Of a stretch of 64,000 bases of DNA, positions 11,499-22,984 are shown piece by piece. The position numbers were made by a program, and so were the translations under genes. Under the pieces are notes generated by a model. That model made no database searches. It had not been told where the DNA came from and saw nothing but the letters and a program-made list of their open reading frames with translations. Every line of letters begins with the position of its first letter. Position 1 is the stretch's first letter. Source of the DNA: Platerodrilus igneus (Eukaryota; Arthropoda; Insecta; Coleoptera; Lycidae); assembly GCA_036346225.1 (NCBI GenBank), contig JARFIW010001110.1, positions 1,302,001 through 1,366,000 on the forward strand, given 5' to 3'.

Positions 11499-12226
11499 AA
11501 AGGGCTATGCTAAAGTCCCATTTAAAAGTAAACGAAACTATTGATAATAAAAAAAGTTACCACTCATGTTTATGCATTCTATACAGCAATAATGTTTGCG
11601 ATTTGTATATAACAAGCAATTGCAATTTGGAATTTATTGCACTATAATTCACATTAAATATTTAGTAATAATTTCAAAGATTCAATGCATTGAATTTTAA
11701 ATGTAAATTGCAGTTCATATTGTTCCGAATTCCTTAAATGTTATTTTGCCCTTTGTTCCAATAAATATAATAAATACACCATTGTACCACTGATCTTACT
11801 CGTAATTTATTCGTAAACGAAATTATATTTGCATTAAACTATGTATATCGAACGTCTATTGGGAGTTCAAATTCATCTATTGCAATAACTTTTTGTTCAA
11901 AAGAAATACAAAGAAATCTAGAATGTGAGTCATCAAACTTCTGAGAAAAACCTTGTTGTATTACAATATTATTCATCTATTCTTATCGGTAGACCGATAT
12001 GAGGCCGCTTTAGCAAAAAAAGAATGACTGTATTTTCCAAAGTATCCTATATACCTCTTAATTACTGTTACAATATTCATTGATGATAGTTGATATTAAT
12101 GTTATGCGCACTTGAATGTCGTTTTGTCTTTCAGCTTTCAAATATCAATATCAAATTGATGTCACTTTGTAAGTTTATTACTTCACTTTGGTTTGTGCAA
12201 GATGTGAAGCAAGTAGTTTTAAGTTG

Positions 12227-13083
12227 TGTCACACCTAAATGCGAGGGGTAAAATATAAGGCCCCGCTGAAGGTGTACTAGTAGTGAATTGTAGCAACGCT
12301 GTGCACGAACCGATGGAAGTGGCTCGAACTCGGAGAGATTAATTTGTTGCTTCCTGTTCCGCGGCTAGTCAAAGAGCACACAAGGGTCGTAGAGGTGCTA
12401 CATAAGAGAAAAGTAGATATGGGCGCTAGGGCTAGGTTCCGCCCAGGAAACAACTCAAGCAAAAAGTCAACCACGCCCAACCCGATTAGGAAGACTATGT
12501 GATCCAGATTTAATTCTCAGCAGTAATTATCTAAACAGCTCCTGATTTCCAATTAATAAAAACTTTGTGTCGTACCCACTTGCACAATCTTTTAATATTT
12601 ATAAATAAAGTAACCAGACAGATTCTAAGCAATATAAGATAATGTGAACCAGTGGCAATGTAATCATAACACTGAGTAATTTAACACAAAAGCCCCTAGG
12701 CTCGTATTAAAAATTTAAAATTGAGTGTTGCGAATATAAGTTATCAAATATTGATATCCCACAATGTGCGCAAATTGTGTTCACAATTAGACTTAAAATA
12801 GCAATATTCTTTTATAATCTTTACATTTTTATCGATAGTTAATTGTCACATATAAATCCCTTCACCCTTAAATAATTATTCTCAGTTATGAAGAATTTAA
12901 GACCAACCAATATTTTATTCTAGTTAGAAATAAATAACTTTACTACTCCGCACCACAAGTAAACTATTTTCTAGGGCTACTCACGATCACCCATTGGACA
13001 TGAACTTGTACCGATGAATTGGATTCCGGAACAGCCGATCTAATATCCAACGTCAGCAGTACCAACTAGGGATTAAGCCTCTT
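12227..13083 (-). repeat. Gypsy 3' LTR, distal part
   Basis: This is the LTR end beyond the Polinton insertion. Positions 12227-13021 match 34316-35111 in direct orientation with about 19 differences by eye (about 97.5% identity). Reading minus it ends GGTGTGACA. The last six bases, 13078-13083, are the Polinton target duplication CCTCTT. Confidence 0.85.
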
Positions 13084-13831
13084 AGTAGGTAAATAAGGCA
13101 GGTCCTAATTCAAAACGCGACAGACGTATTTTCCATGTGTAAAATACGTCTGTCACGTTTTGAATTAGGATCGGCCCTATATAATTTCAATGTAAAATAG
13201 TTGTGAAAACATTTCAATGTAAAATAGTTGTGAAAACATGAATTCTTATATACTTTCAATGTAAAATACTTGTGGGCACGTTTTGAATTAGGATCGGCTT
13301 TATATTACTTTCAATGAAACACACGTATGTTAAAACATGTAAGTGCAGAGAAGAATGTGTGTAGCTGTTTTGAATTCGGTTTTCTATCGAGAAGTTACAC
13401 GTGCACCGTTTTGAATTAGGAACGGCGTTATATACTTTTAATGTAAAATGTGAAAACCTGAATTCTTTTCAAATGTAAAATACTTGTGGGCACGTTTTGA
13501 ATTAGGATCGGCTTTATATTACTTTCAATGGAACATATTTCAAAACACACGTATGTTGAAAAATGTAAGTGCAGAGAAAATGTGTGTAGATGTTTTGAAT
13601 TTGGTTTTCTAGCGAGACAGTATGACAGATGCAAAATATCGCATTCAAGTCAATTGTGTTTTAATTAAAGTGGATTCTGATTTATGTTTAGAGGCTGCAA
13701 ATACACATGGGCCGGTTTCAATTCAAAATGAGTTCACTCTTGTGATAGGTTGAAAAGTGGGTTGGCAAAGTACGCAGATGGTGGTAATCTGCTATATAAG
13801 GAGATTGCTCCTAATATTAATTTAATTAGTC
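13084..13831 (+). repeat. Polinton left terminal inverted repeat
   Basis: It matches the reverse complement of 27800-28543 with about 15-20 differences by eye. It contains a hairpin with 30-nt arms at 13103-13132 and 13141-13170, several copies of the motif CGTTTTGAATTAGGATCGGC (near 13155, 13281, 13408, 13493), an internal direct duplication of about 213 bp period (13259-13400 and 13472-13620), and a TATA box at 13793-13799 near its inner end. Confidence 0.95.
13793..13799 (+). promoter_or_regulatory. TATA box at inner edge of left terminal repeat
   Basis: TATATAA lies 46 bp upstream of the ATG at 13845. The inverted copy at 27832-27838 sits upstream of the minus-strand gene starting at 27769, so the repeats appear to supply matched promoters to the first gene at each end. 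Confidence 0.55.
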
Positions 13832-13844
13832 AAAGAAAAGCAAT

Positions 13845-14141
13845 ATGGATTTTAATACTCTTAATAAAACCACATATCGCAAACCTTATGTAAATTCAAA
13901 AGATCTTGTAGTGAATAAGAGGTTTGAAGTTTTAAAAGTGGAAACAATCAAGACAAAATATGGAGAAAGAGTATTAGTGGAAACAGAAGAGTTCAAGAGT
14001 ATATTGCCATTGAGATATTTTGAATACCTTCAAGCACATGGAGTGAAACAATTAAATGAAAGTATTGGCTCGAACAAACACGTATACATAACTAGTAAGG
14101 GATCGATCGGTCTAACTGTCAACATAGAATTTTCAGAATAA
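13845..14141 (+). CDS. Small Polinton protein, 98 aa, unknown role
   Basis: This is the first gene inside the left terminal repeat and one of few intact frames in the element. The start ATG follows a TATA box and a short leader. The protein is basic in its first half, with KYGERVLVETEEFKSILP and RYFEYLQAHG in the middle and a beta-rich tail (KGSIGLTVNIEF). Similar roughly 100-residue proteins with a TKYG.RV motif are, to my recollection, common in insect mobile DNA. An OB-fold or ssDNA-binding role would be a guess. The next gene is convergent (14412-14963, minus). Confidence 0.7.
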   Translation: MDFNTLNKTTYRKPYVNSKDLVVNKRFEVLKVETIKTKYGERVLVETEEFKSILPLRYFEYLQAHGVKQLNESIGSNKHVYITSKGSIGLTVNIEFSE

Positions 14142-14411
14142 TATGTCACTAATTTAAGAAATTAGTTTATTATTATAACACATCTAAGTCGATTGTATAA
14201 AGAATGATGTATCAAATTAAAGTGGGTTCTGATTTATGTGCGTTTTACTTTGAGTTTACTACCTTGTTTAGAGAAAGTCTTGTTTCAAAAGAGAAACTTT
14301 TATAAAATCCTTTTTTATTTTACAAATTGTTGAATATTTTGATCTAACTATTTATAAATGAAAAAGTATTTATTAACTCCCGTTCTTGAAGTATCTGCTG
14401 CTCCCTCGCTA

Positions 14412-14963
14412 TTAGTTCCTCCCTTTTTGCTGTATTATTTCTAGTTCCAAATCTATACGACGCAGTAGCTTCTCTCCACGCTTTTTAAATGCGTTAAGCA
14501 ACTCTACTGTGTCATCTTCGTAGGATTTGTCATTTTCACAGCAAACAGCCATATTAGATTCTGTACATAACTTTTTCATAGTCGACATGTTTTTGCCTGA
14601 TCTGCGAGCATAACATAAAAGATTATTGTAGGTTCACCTTTTCTTTTGTATACTACCTGATGTTTCTGAGAGGACCAGCGTGTGTCAACGATCCTACGAT
14701 AGCCTCAGAATTTCCAGAATGGTTTTTTGATCTAATGTAACTTATAAATTAGTACTGTTTTAAAAACACATGTATAAATGTGAAAAAAGCACTTACCGTG
14801 ATATATCTATTACTTCACTATCAAAAAAAGCAGCAGTGTTGAATTGAGGCGAAGAACAACCAAAAACTTCTTTAATCACGTCTTCGTCAGAGTGTAATAT
14901 AAATTGCTCTAGAACTTTTACGTTGATACTATTACAATTTTTGATTGATGACAAGTTACTCAT
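14412..14963 (-). CDS. Two-exon Polinton gene, 118 aa, unknown role
   Basis: Exon 1 is 14797-14963 (ATG at 14961-14963) and exon 2 is 14412-14601. The intron 14602-14796 begins GTAAGT and ends CTCGCAG. The exons total 357 nt and read through in frame to TAA at 14412-14414. Exon 1 encodes an acidic segment (EQFILHSDEDVIKEVF). Exon 2 is lysine-rich with a predicted C-terminal helix (LLNAFKKRGEKLLRRIDLEL). I do not recognise the family. It faces the 98-aa gene at 13845 and lies upstream of the polymerase on the other strand. Confidence 0.55.
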
Positions 14964-15194
14964 TTTTAAAAAAGTTGCTAGTAATAGTAACTAATAATTA
15001 TACAAGAGATCTGATTGAATACTGTTGGTAAAATCTACGTGAAGTATTTATATTGAATAATAAACTGATCTGTTTATGCGATTTTATGCTGTATAAGAAA
15101 TTTTTTTAAATGTACTGCTCAGCAGAAATAATGAATTACATTCATTGACTGAAACAGAAATTGCAAGAAGGCGCATAATAAAACCTAAATTAGA

Positions 15195-15507
15195 TTAATT
15201 TCGTTTTATATTACTGCTAGCATAATTTATTTTCCACAAAAAATTAACAAAAAATTGACTTTATATGCATATATAGGGATATAGTGATTTGTGCTGAATA
15301 AGAAAAATTCTTTAGTACTATCAACGTACTGGAAAAATGTTTTTTCTTAATAACGGGTTTTAAAAAAAAACCATGAGTGCGTGTAAATTATGATGTTTTT
15401 CTTCAGATTAATTTTTCATTTAAAAATAATGCAATGAAAATAAATCCCTTTAAGTAGTAATATTTATAGAATAAGTTTTTTTTAGATTACCGCTGACACA
15501 ATTTACA

Positions 15508-15561
<54 letters not shown>

Positions 15562-15740
15562 TAATTTGTGTGAAAATTCTTTAAAGGTACTGTTATATAA
15601 TAAAACTGCAGAATGTATTTTTAATACTGGGTTTTTAAATAACCATGTGTGCGTGTAAATTATTAAACAAGACGGTTTAATCTGAGACATTTTTTTTTCA
15701 AATTTGTTTTGTTTTTATTTAAAAATATTTCAATGTAATC
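15195..15740 (+). repeat. Diverged tandem duplication of about 265 bp with (AT)n
   Basis: The blocks 15195-15465 and 15470-15740 share the same order of words: TTTTAGATTACCGCT-like start, ATATATAGG, AAAATTCTTTA, GGTACT, ACCATG(A/T)GTGCGTGTAAATTAT. The second copy carries a pure AT run at 15511-15559. No coding capacity was seen. Confidence 0.6.
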
Positions 15741-16250
15741 ATAAAAAAATAGCGCTGTAATGATAATGTATTTTCTGTACACATAATAAATCAAAGGTCG
15801 TATAAAAACATTTTTTGTAGTAAACGCATACGGAATGAAAAATGATGTTGAATGCATTCCTTTTGCAGTTGTTTTGCTCAGAGTTGCATTCAGTATGTAA
15901 ATATTGGAAATGCTTGCATAGCGAATTATTTGTCATAGACACGTACTGAAGGTAACTCTGCAATTTTTTTTAGACCGCATGCACGACTCAAGCTTGAAAA
16001 TCGTCTTGAATAAAAAACGTAAATAAAGGCGATTTTTTTAACAATTGCATTCAAGCAATTCGCTATGCAATTATTTCGATTTGTATGCTATTTTCTTTTA
16101 CAGTTGTTTTGCTTACGCGTTTTCCGTAAACTCAGATGAATGAACCTTTTTTGCAGTTGTTTTGTTTACGTCAGATGATATTTTATATAAATAGTAAATA
16201 GAGAAAATACTTGTATTATTAAGTAGTGTATTTTGATTTTCTATAGAATC
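15741..16250 (+). promoter_or_regulatory. AT-rich region upstream of polymerase with reiterated 20-mer
   Basis: The word TTTTGCAGTTGTTTTG occurs near 15861 and 16152 and, with one change, near 16099. Each is followed by CTCAG or (C/T)TTACG. A TATATAAATAG lies near 16185-16195, about 60 bp before the ATG at 16251. The repeats could be binding sites for a regulator or replication protein of the element. This is inference. Confidence 0.35.
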
Positions 16251-16622
16251 ATGAATGCTGAAACCGTATCCGAGATTAGTAGCGCAATTTTGAGATTAAC
16301 TGTAAAATGCGCGAATCTAATTAAATCAGCGAATGAAATAACGAAACACATTTTAATTATCAAAGCAAATATTAGTATATTGAAGCTTGCTATTAGAAAT
16401 AAGGTATACGAAGACAATCAACAAGAAAATCCTAGTAGGCTGGAATCTAGTTTAGCACATCTTAAAAGCTACCTTGTACGATTAAGGCACTTGAAACGCA
16501 CTTTGGAATATCGTGGTAAAGGTGTTGATGCAACGCTTTCTAGAGGTCATACTCGAAAAAATTTGATTTGGCATGATGTACACTCATGTTTTGGAAGTCG
16601 AATAATTACGGGACCAATTTAA
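16251..16622 (+). CDS. N-terminal part of Polinton polymerase, or separate small gene
   Basis: The open frame starts at ATG 16251 (MNAETVSEISSAI). It has a helical, leucine-rich body with ARNK and RLESSLAHL segments, then RKNLIWHDVHSCFGSRI. The tail runs into the frame that begins at 16586 after a single-base shift, with the GSRI.TG.N pattern continuing there. It is probably the N-terminal domain of the protein-primed polymerase. A separate small protein is possible. Confidence 0.55.
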   Translation: MNAETVSEISSAILRLTVKCANLIKSANEITKHILIIKANISILKLAIRNKVYEDNQQENPSRLESSLAHLKSYLVRLRHLKRTLEYRGKGVDATLSRGHTRKNLIWHDVHSCFGSRIITGPI

Positions 16623-19600
16623 ATTATAGAGATCCTCTAGTGTTCTTAGACAAGGCGTTCGCTAGTTTTAAACGCAAGATTGTTGCTTGCTTAAAAAAGT
16701 CGATGTTGAAAGTTAATGTAATATTTACCGCTAACTTTGTTAAGCCTACAACTGGCGAAATAGATTTGAAAACGTTTCCTACTGCAAATCGTCACATCGA
16801 TATAAATACCAATCTCAAGCTGTGGTATAAGGAGAACGTATTGAACAAGATTTCGAAGCGATTAGAAGAATTTTGCGAGAATGATTCTGGTTGGGCAATC
16901 CAAGAAGTTTTACACTTGAAGGTAAATATAAACAATCATGATCCACATAAAGGAGGGTGTTCAACGTTTGTACCGGTTCCGGACTTTATAAAAAAAAAAA
17001 AAAGCTGTGGTAAATGTAATAAATAACGATCAACATTGCATTCTTTGGAGCTTGGTTTCCGTTTTATATCCTGCTAAACAAAATAGTCAGAGAATATCTA
17101 GCTATCCACATTTTAATTCAGTATTACGCTACAATTCAATTCAGTTTCCAATCGCATTAAAAGACATAAAAAAAATTGAGAAGCTTAACAATCTCGCAAT
17201 TAACCTATATTGTATAGAAAATACTAAAATACTACCATTTTGTTTAAGTGAAAATTTTAAAAAAATTGAACCTATTAATCTGTTAGTTTTAAATAATTAT
17301 TCCTTACAATATTCTCGTCCGACAAATGCTAATGAGAATCACTTTCATTTTACTTGGATTAAGGATATGTCAAAATTATTTGCAAAACAGTTGTCTTCAC
17401 ATCACCATAGAAAATTTTTTTGTTATAGATGTTTAAATAATTTTAGTACAGCAGCATTACTTAAGCGTCATTCGAATTATTGCGAAAAACAGAATACTTG
17501 CTCAATAAGATTACCGAAGAATCTGAAAAGTATCTAACGTTAAACATTTCCACTATCAAGAAAGAGTATCATTTGTAGTTTATGCAGATCTCGAATGTAT
17601 ATTAGAACCATGCAATGAGTCGGAGGTAATACTAAACACAGTCTCTTACCAAAGGCATATACCCTTTAGTGTAGCGTATTATTTGAAATGCTTGTATGAT
17701 AATAAATATTCCAAATTTCAATTGTATCGCGGAAAGGATTGTATAGAATGGTTTGTTGCTCAATTGAAACTGATTTCAGAAACGACTAATAAAATTTTCT
17801 GTAACCCAAAACCTATGAATCCTTTAACAGAAGAACAAAAGTTAGCATTTAAATTTGCCCTTCACTGTCACATTTGCAATAAACCTTTTAGTATAGATGA
17901 TATTGGAGTTCGCGATCACTGTCACTTTACAGGTGAATTTCGAGGAGCGGCTCATCAAGATTGCAACATCAATTATCATAATTTTATATGATACCGGTAG
18001 TTTTCATAACTTATCAGGCTACGATTCGCATTTCATTATTAAAAAAATTGCGTTAGGGTTTTCAGGTTTGGTAAGAATTCTACCAATAAATAAGGAAAAA
18101 TACATAACTTTTACAAAATATGTAAATGGTACGAAAGTTACTTTTAGATTTATCGATTCATTCAGGTTTATGGCATCTAGCATCGAAAAATTAGCTTCAT
18201 ACTTAGATGATAATACAAAATCCATCACCAGGGAAAATTGTAACACCGATAATGAGTTTCAGTTATTTACGCGTAAAGGTATATTTCCCTATGATTACAT
18301 TAACTCTTGGGATAGGCTCAATCAAACCGATTTACCCTGTAAAACAGCATTCTTTAATGGTTTGCGCAATTAAGAAATCTCAGATGAAGACTACAATCAT
18401 GCTAAACACGTTTGGCAAACATTTAATATAAAAACACTAGGGGACTATTCAGACCTATATTTAAAAACAGATGTACTGCTCTTGACTGATATATTTGAAA
18501 ACTTTAGAAAAACTTGTATGTTCACGTATAAGTTAGATCCGCTTCACTACTTTACGGCTCCTGGTTTAACTCTAGATGCGATGTTAAAAACGACGAACGT
18601 TAAACTCGAGCTGCTTACTGATATTGAAAAAATAATGTTTTTAGAACGGGAAATTCGTGGCGGTGTTTCTCAATGTTCGAATAGATATGCTAAAGCAAAT
18701 AACAAATATCTGAATGCAGATTATGATCCAAATTTCGATTCTAAATATTTAATGTATTTTGATGTTAATAATTTATATGGGACTGCAATGTCTGAATATC
18801 TTCCATATGGAGAATTTGAATTTTAGATGGTACCAGTCCAGATATAGTACGTTTAGACATACTTAATATTCCCGATGATTCTGATGTAGGATATATTTTG
18901 AATGCGATTTACACTATCCAGTATCTTTACATGAAATTCACAGTGACTTAGCTTTGGCGCCTGAACATATGATACCACCATTACCTTCTAATAAATCAAA
19001 CTTAAAGAAATTACTTACAACTTTATATCCAAAACTCAACTATATTATTCACTACAAGAATTTAAAATGTATTTAAGCTACGGTTTAGAACTGAAAAGAT
19101 TCATAAGGTTCTTCGGTTTAAACAAGCTCCTTGGTTAAAAGAATACATTGATTTGAATACGAAATTAAGACAACAGTCAAAAAACAGTTTCGATATATGC
19201 TTTAATAAAAATATGATAAATTCGGTTTATGGAAAGATGATGGAAAACGTACGGAAAAGGAAAGATGTGAAATTAGTGCCCAAATGGGAAGGACGGTTTG
19301 GAGCTCGTAGTTACATAGCGAAGCCTAATTTTCATAGTTGCACTGTGTTAGACAAAGATCTAGTCTTAATAGAAATGAATAAATTAGAGGTTTACTTAAA
19401 CAAACCCATTTATGTAGGTTTCTCTATTCTAGATATTTCAAAAACCTATTTATATGAATTTCACTATAGTTATAAAAAATCGCAATTTGCTAACAAAGCA
19501 AAACTGCTGTACACAGATACGGATAGTTTGATATACGAGTTTAGCGTTGAAGATATTTACTCTTATATCAAACAAGATATTCATAGATTTGATACTTCCG

Positions 19601-19997
19601 ATTACGATACTCATACAAATATCATATTCCATTATCAAATAAAAAAGTTCCTGGTATTATGAAAGATGAAAACAATGGTGACATCATGCTAGAGTTTGTA
19701 GGACTTAGATCTAAAATGTACACTTACAGAGTTCAGGATAGGATAATAAAAAAGTCAAAGGGATCTTCCTTAGCAAGTATTAAGCAAATTTCTTTTGATG
19801 ATTATAAGAATGCTTTGTTTTATAAACAGACTGTACAGAAACAGCAATGTTTAATTAGATCAGTCAAACATGAAGTCTGTACTATTAGACAAAACAAAAT
19901 TGTTCTTAATCCAAGTGATGATAAGAGAATTCTTGGTACCTTAACCACTGATACTAAACCTTGGGGGTATAACTATACATACAGAAATGACTTATAA
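16586..19997 (+). pseudogene. Protein-primed family B DNA polymerase (pPolB), broken
   Basis: This replicates the linear element DNA from protein-linked ends. A terminal domain with a C2H2-like finger (FFCYRCLNN...HSNYC near 17420-17490) is followed by exonuclease motif YADLE near 17580-17597 and an HNH-like zinc cluster (CHICNKPF...HCHF...CN near 17867-17970). The exonuclease HNLSGYDSHF lies near 18005. Polymerase motif A is [10 protein letters not shown] near 18760, motif B NSVYGKMM near 19220, and motif C YTDTDS near 19512. The frame changes near 17020, 17530, 17985, 18826, 19140 and 19660, with an in-frame TAA at 18371-18373. Length and order fit a roughly 1,100-residue enzyme. All motif residues listed are present, so inactivation is by frame damage. 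Confidence 0.93.
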
Positions 19998-20466
19998 AGC
20001 TTCAACCACTGGGTCAAATAAAGAATGCAATTTATTTTATCTAGATTAACATATAATATTTTTTAGTTATAAAACTTCAGTGTTATGTTTATACCTGCAC
20101 AAGTACGCCGATTTTCGTTTTTGGATGTATCTAAAAATAGGATACCTTTCAATCTGCCCGAGTTTTGAACTATATATTAGTATAAATGTATTGTAGAGAA
20201 AAATAGTAGTAGTAGTAGTAACCGTTCTGTTTAAAAAAATCCAGTTTGTTGCTAACATACCAGATAGTTTATTTGAGAAATGTATAACAAAACTTTTATT
20301 TAAAATTGTCAATGTTTATGGCTGTTTACTAAATCACTTAATAATTCGAACATGTAAAAGATATTGTAAAAACATGTAAAAATATTAATAAATAGACTGT
20401 GATTGCTAAATGATTTATTGTTTTTTCATAATTTGTAAAGGTAAAGTAATAATAATAATAAAGTAA
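19998..20466. other. Intergenic space between convergent Polinton genes
   Basis: The polymerase from the left and the capsid operon from the right converge here. I see AT-rich sequence, a short AGT triplet run near 20205 and several AATAAA-like words near 20020, 20390 and 20455, suitable for 3' processing on both strands. No gene was seen. Confidence 0.5.
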
Positions 20467-21673
20467 TTATAATATTCTTATGCTGTTTGAGAGTGGATTG
20501 TATTTGACTATCTTATCATGAAGTATAAGGCAATGACAAGATGTATTTGGCAAAACGTTTCTGCTAGTTTCAAATTCTAATCTAATATCGACAGTACCAG
20601 ATTTTAACGCTTCGTTTTGTCTAGAACAATCTATGACTACTAATGGTGCAATACTTCGTAAATCTTCAAGATTAAGAAGTGGCTCATTTTCCTTTTCGTA
20701 GTATGATTGCTGAAACTGAGCATACATCTCATATAACAACGCAGTCTGTTTATTCTCGAACCTCAAATTTAAGTTATCGTACGGGAAAATTTCTGAATTT
20801 AAATATAGTTTCATGTTGGTTAAATAGCAATGATCAAAACGACTGTAGTTGCTCATGTATCTATTTTTTCGGTTGGTTTGGAAACCAACAATCACAAATC
20901 TTGGTTTTTCTAATTGTGTTGTTGTTTTAATGTTCCATGTATGACGTTGCGTTTTTGTAGAAGTTGATATTCATGCAACTCCCATCCTCTAAACGGAATA
21001 TGCAAATCCTGATTTTGTGCAACGCATTCTATTAAATTAATTCGTTGAGTATCATCAACGGCTACATGCGGCATTTTCCATAAAACTTTGTTTAAAACAA
21101 CTTTTATTTCTTCATCGGGTGTAGGATTAATTATAGAATTAGAATCAAAACTAGAACGTAGTAAGACTAACTCATGACGGAAGTTTAAAATAATTTTTTT
21201 AAAATCTTCGCATAATCCGGGAACCATTGAAAGGTTTATTGCAACATTAAAATTCCCATTGGCATCAACTATTTGTGAATCATCCATAGGAAACCACCCA
21301 GCGTTTTGTAAATGTTTACTTTGATTGCTATTATATGAAACATATCCCTTCATTATAGACGTTAATCCAGGATTCCAAACACGATCTACAATGATACCAC
21401 CAATCTAATTTCATCAAAAAGCAGCAAAATTCCATTATTTACAAACTTTGCTGTCTGAGACGGCGTTCCATTTGTTTTAATTAATTTGCCTTCTATGTAC
21501 AGCATGCTCTTCGATGGTAAGGTGTATACATCTTGTTGTTGTATAGGTATTCGAATTTCATCATTATTGTTTAAAGATGTGTTAGCATAAGGTAGATGAG
21601 TATGTTTTTCAATATTAACAATTGCATTGTCGAAGTAAACTTTTTCACGCACGTTCAGTATTTCACTATTCAT
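20467..21673 (-). pseudogene. Polinton major capsid protein (double jelly roll), broken
   Basis: This would form the main capsomer of an icosahedral particle. The start ATG is at 21673 (MNSEILNVREKVYFDNAI), just after the minor capsid gene. Early motifs NNNDEIRIPIQQQDVYTLP and LYIEGKL match the N-terminal jelly roll of insect Polinton capsid proteins as I know them. Later landmarks are WNPG near 21375, AGWFPMDD, FRGWELHEYQ and, near the C-terminus, CHCLILHDK. Two frameshifts, near 21360-21410 and 20896-20910, divide it into three frames of 95, 147 and 142 codons. The total of about 400 residues is near the expected size. Confidence 0.85.
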
Positions 21674-21681
21674 TCTACTTT

Positions 21682-22573
21682 TTTTTAATTAAATGCAGTC
21701 CTAACGATTGTAGAAACTGCCGGTTTTGTGTTGTTAGCGGTCTTGAAACAATCAATCGAATGTCGATTGCTTTGAAATTTCCAGCATTTATATTAATTCT
21801 TGACATGTTGCGTGCATTATACTTAATACCCATGGCTATTGCAGATTTTTTTTAAATGCAACCTTACAGTTAGCAGTTCTACTCTGAAATTAACTAAATT
21901 TCCATCTTGATCTAACACTTTAACTATTATTTCATTTATTATACGTGACCTGATTGGTAGATATATAATCGTAGGTGGACACTCGACAATTTTAAAACCT
22001 GCAGGTACTTGAGGAAAAAATTCGTGTATTACATGGGCTGGTTTACTATTTAAATAGGATCCACTTGCAATATTACAATCGATTAAAACTGCATTCACTT
22101 TACAAATGTTGATCGCGTAGTCTGCTTGATGCGTGACAAATGCTAGCAATTTTCGCGGATTGAAACCAAGTAGAGAACCAATTGAATCCTTTTGGTAAAA
22201 TCCACATCTAGACTACATTTAATACTACATTTAAGTGTATTATTGTCAGCTGTAATTTCTATATACACTGGCGTCTTTCTAGCGCTTCGTGATTGATCCA
22301 TACGACCACGCCATCTTTTATCACCTAAAGCTTTTGAAGATATTTATTAATTTCTCTAATCTCATAAGCACCTTCAGGTATTTCTATGAATTCTCCGTTA
22401 GATCCATAATAAAATTTATTATTTATTCCTTTTTCTATGTTTGGAATTGTGTTATAAGACTCAAAATTTGTTAATCCTAATACGTACTCCGAATCATTAT
22501 CCAAGTTTATAGGCGGATTAAAATTGCTTGTTAAAACTGAAGTGTTTCCCGTTAGAGTAAAAGTGTACGACAT
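21682..22573 (-). pseudogene. Polinton minor capsid (penton-like) protein, broken
   Basis: This is proposed to sit at capsid vertices. It starts at ATG 22573 (MSYTFTLTGNTSVLTSNFNP), with the recurrent pattern TLTG...L.SNF.P.I.L..D.EY and GLTNFESYNTIPNI, then IEIPEGAYEIREINKYL. Further segments are DNNTLKCSIKCSLDVDF near 22210-22240 and RSRIINEIIVKVLDQDG near 21920-21970, and the protein ends upstream of the capsid ATG. Frame changes occur near 22330, 22150 and in the T-run at 21844-21853. The gene lies directly upstream of the major capsid protein on the same strand, the usual order in this group. Confidence 0.78.
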
Positions 22574-22599
22574 AACAACTTCGTACGCAGTTCTATGCA

Positions 22600-22970
22600 C
22601 TACTTAGAAATTGTAAGCATAAATGACCGCAAAACACAGTAACGTACGATTGCTCTTGGTTAATGTTATAAAGAATTTTACATTTACCCCGCTATTCAAA
22701 TAACTTATCAACTCTGTTGGCGGTCGCAGGTTTCCGTAGCTGTCATAGTAAATAGCGCTACTACCGTACTTTTGTAAGAGGTCCAATGCGTGCCTAAACC
22801 TTCTATTCCATCTAAATTAATTATACCACATTCTTTTAAATTAACTTTACTTGGGAAGATTGTTTCTCATGAACACTCCACGGAAATATGGTACTTCTAA
22901 TTGCTTAACAAACTCTATTAATTCTACATTGCTTAGTGCTTGATTAGGTAAAATCAAGTTGCGTTCCTTT
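22600..22970 (-). pseudogene. Adenain/Ulp1-like maturation cysteine protease, broken
   Basis: This is predicted to cleave virion precursors during assembly. In successive frames I read NVELIEFVKQLEVPYFRGVF, KECGIINLD, GTHW (catalytic His), IYYDSYGN (catalytic Asp), PPTELISYL and FCGHLCL (nucleophile Cys near the C-terminus). Spacing and order match the adenovirus-type C5 protease fold found in Polintons. At least three frameshifts (near 22850, 22790 and 22650) break it, though the catalytic residues survive. It follows the PLA2-like gene on the minus strand. Confidence 0.75.
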
Positions 22971-22984
22971 GAGGTTTTGCAGGG

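Noticed and set aside
12277..12480. 67-codon frame present in both gypsy LTR copies (also 34366-34569)
   Set aside because: Located in LTR sequence, with no motif. Conservation reflects LTR identity.
13428..13634. 68-codon frame present in both Polinton terminal repeats (also 27997-28203)
   Set aside because: It is duplicated only because the repeats are identical. It consists of subterminal repeat motifs and lacks protein features.
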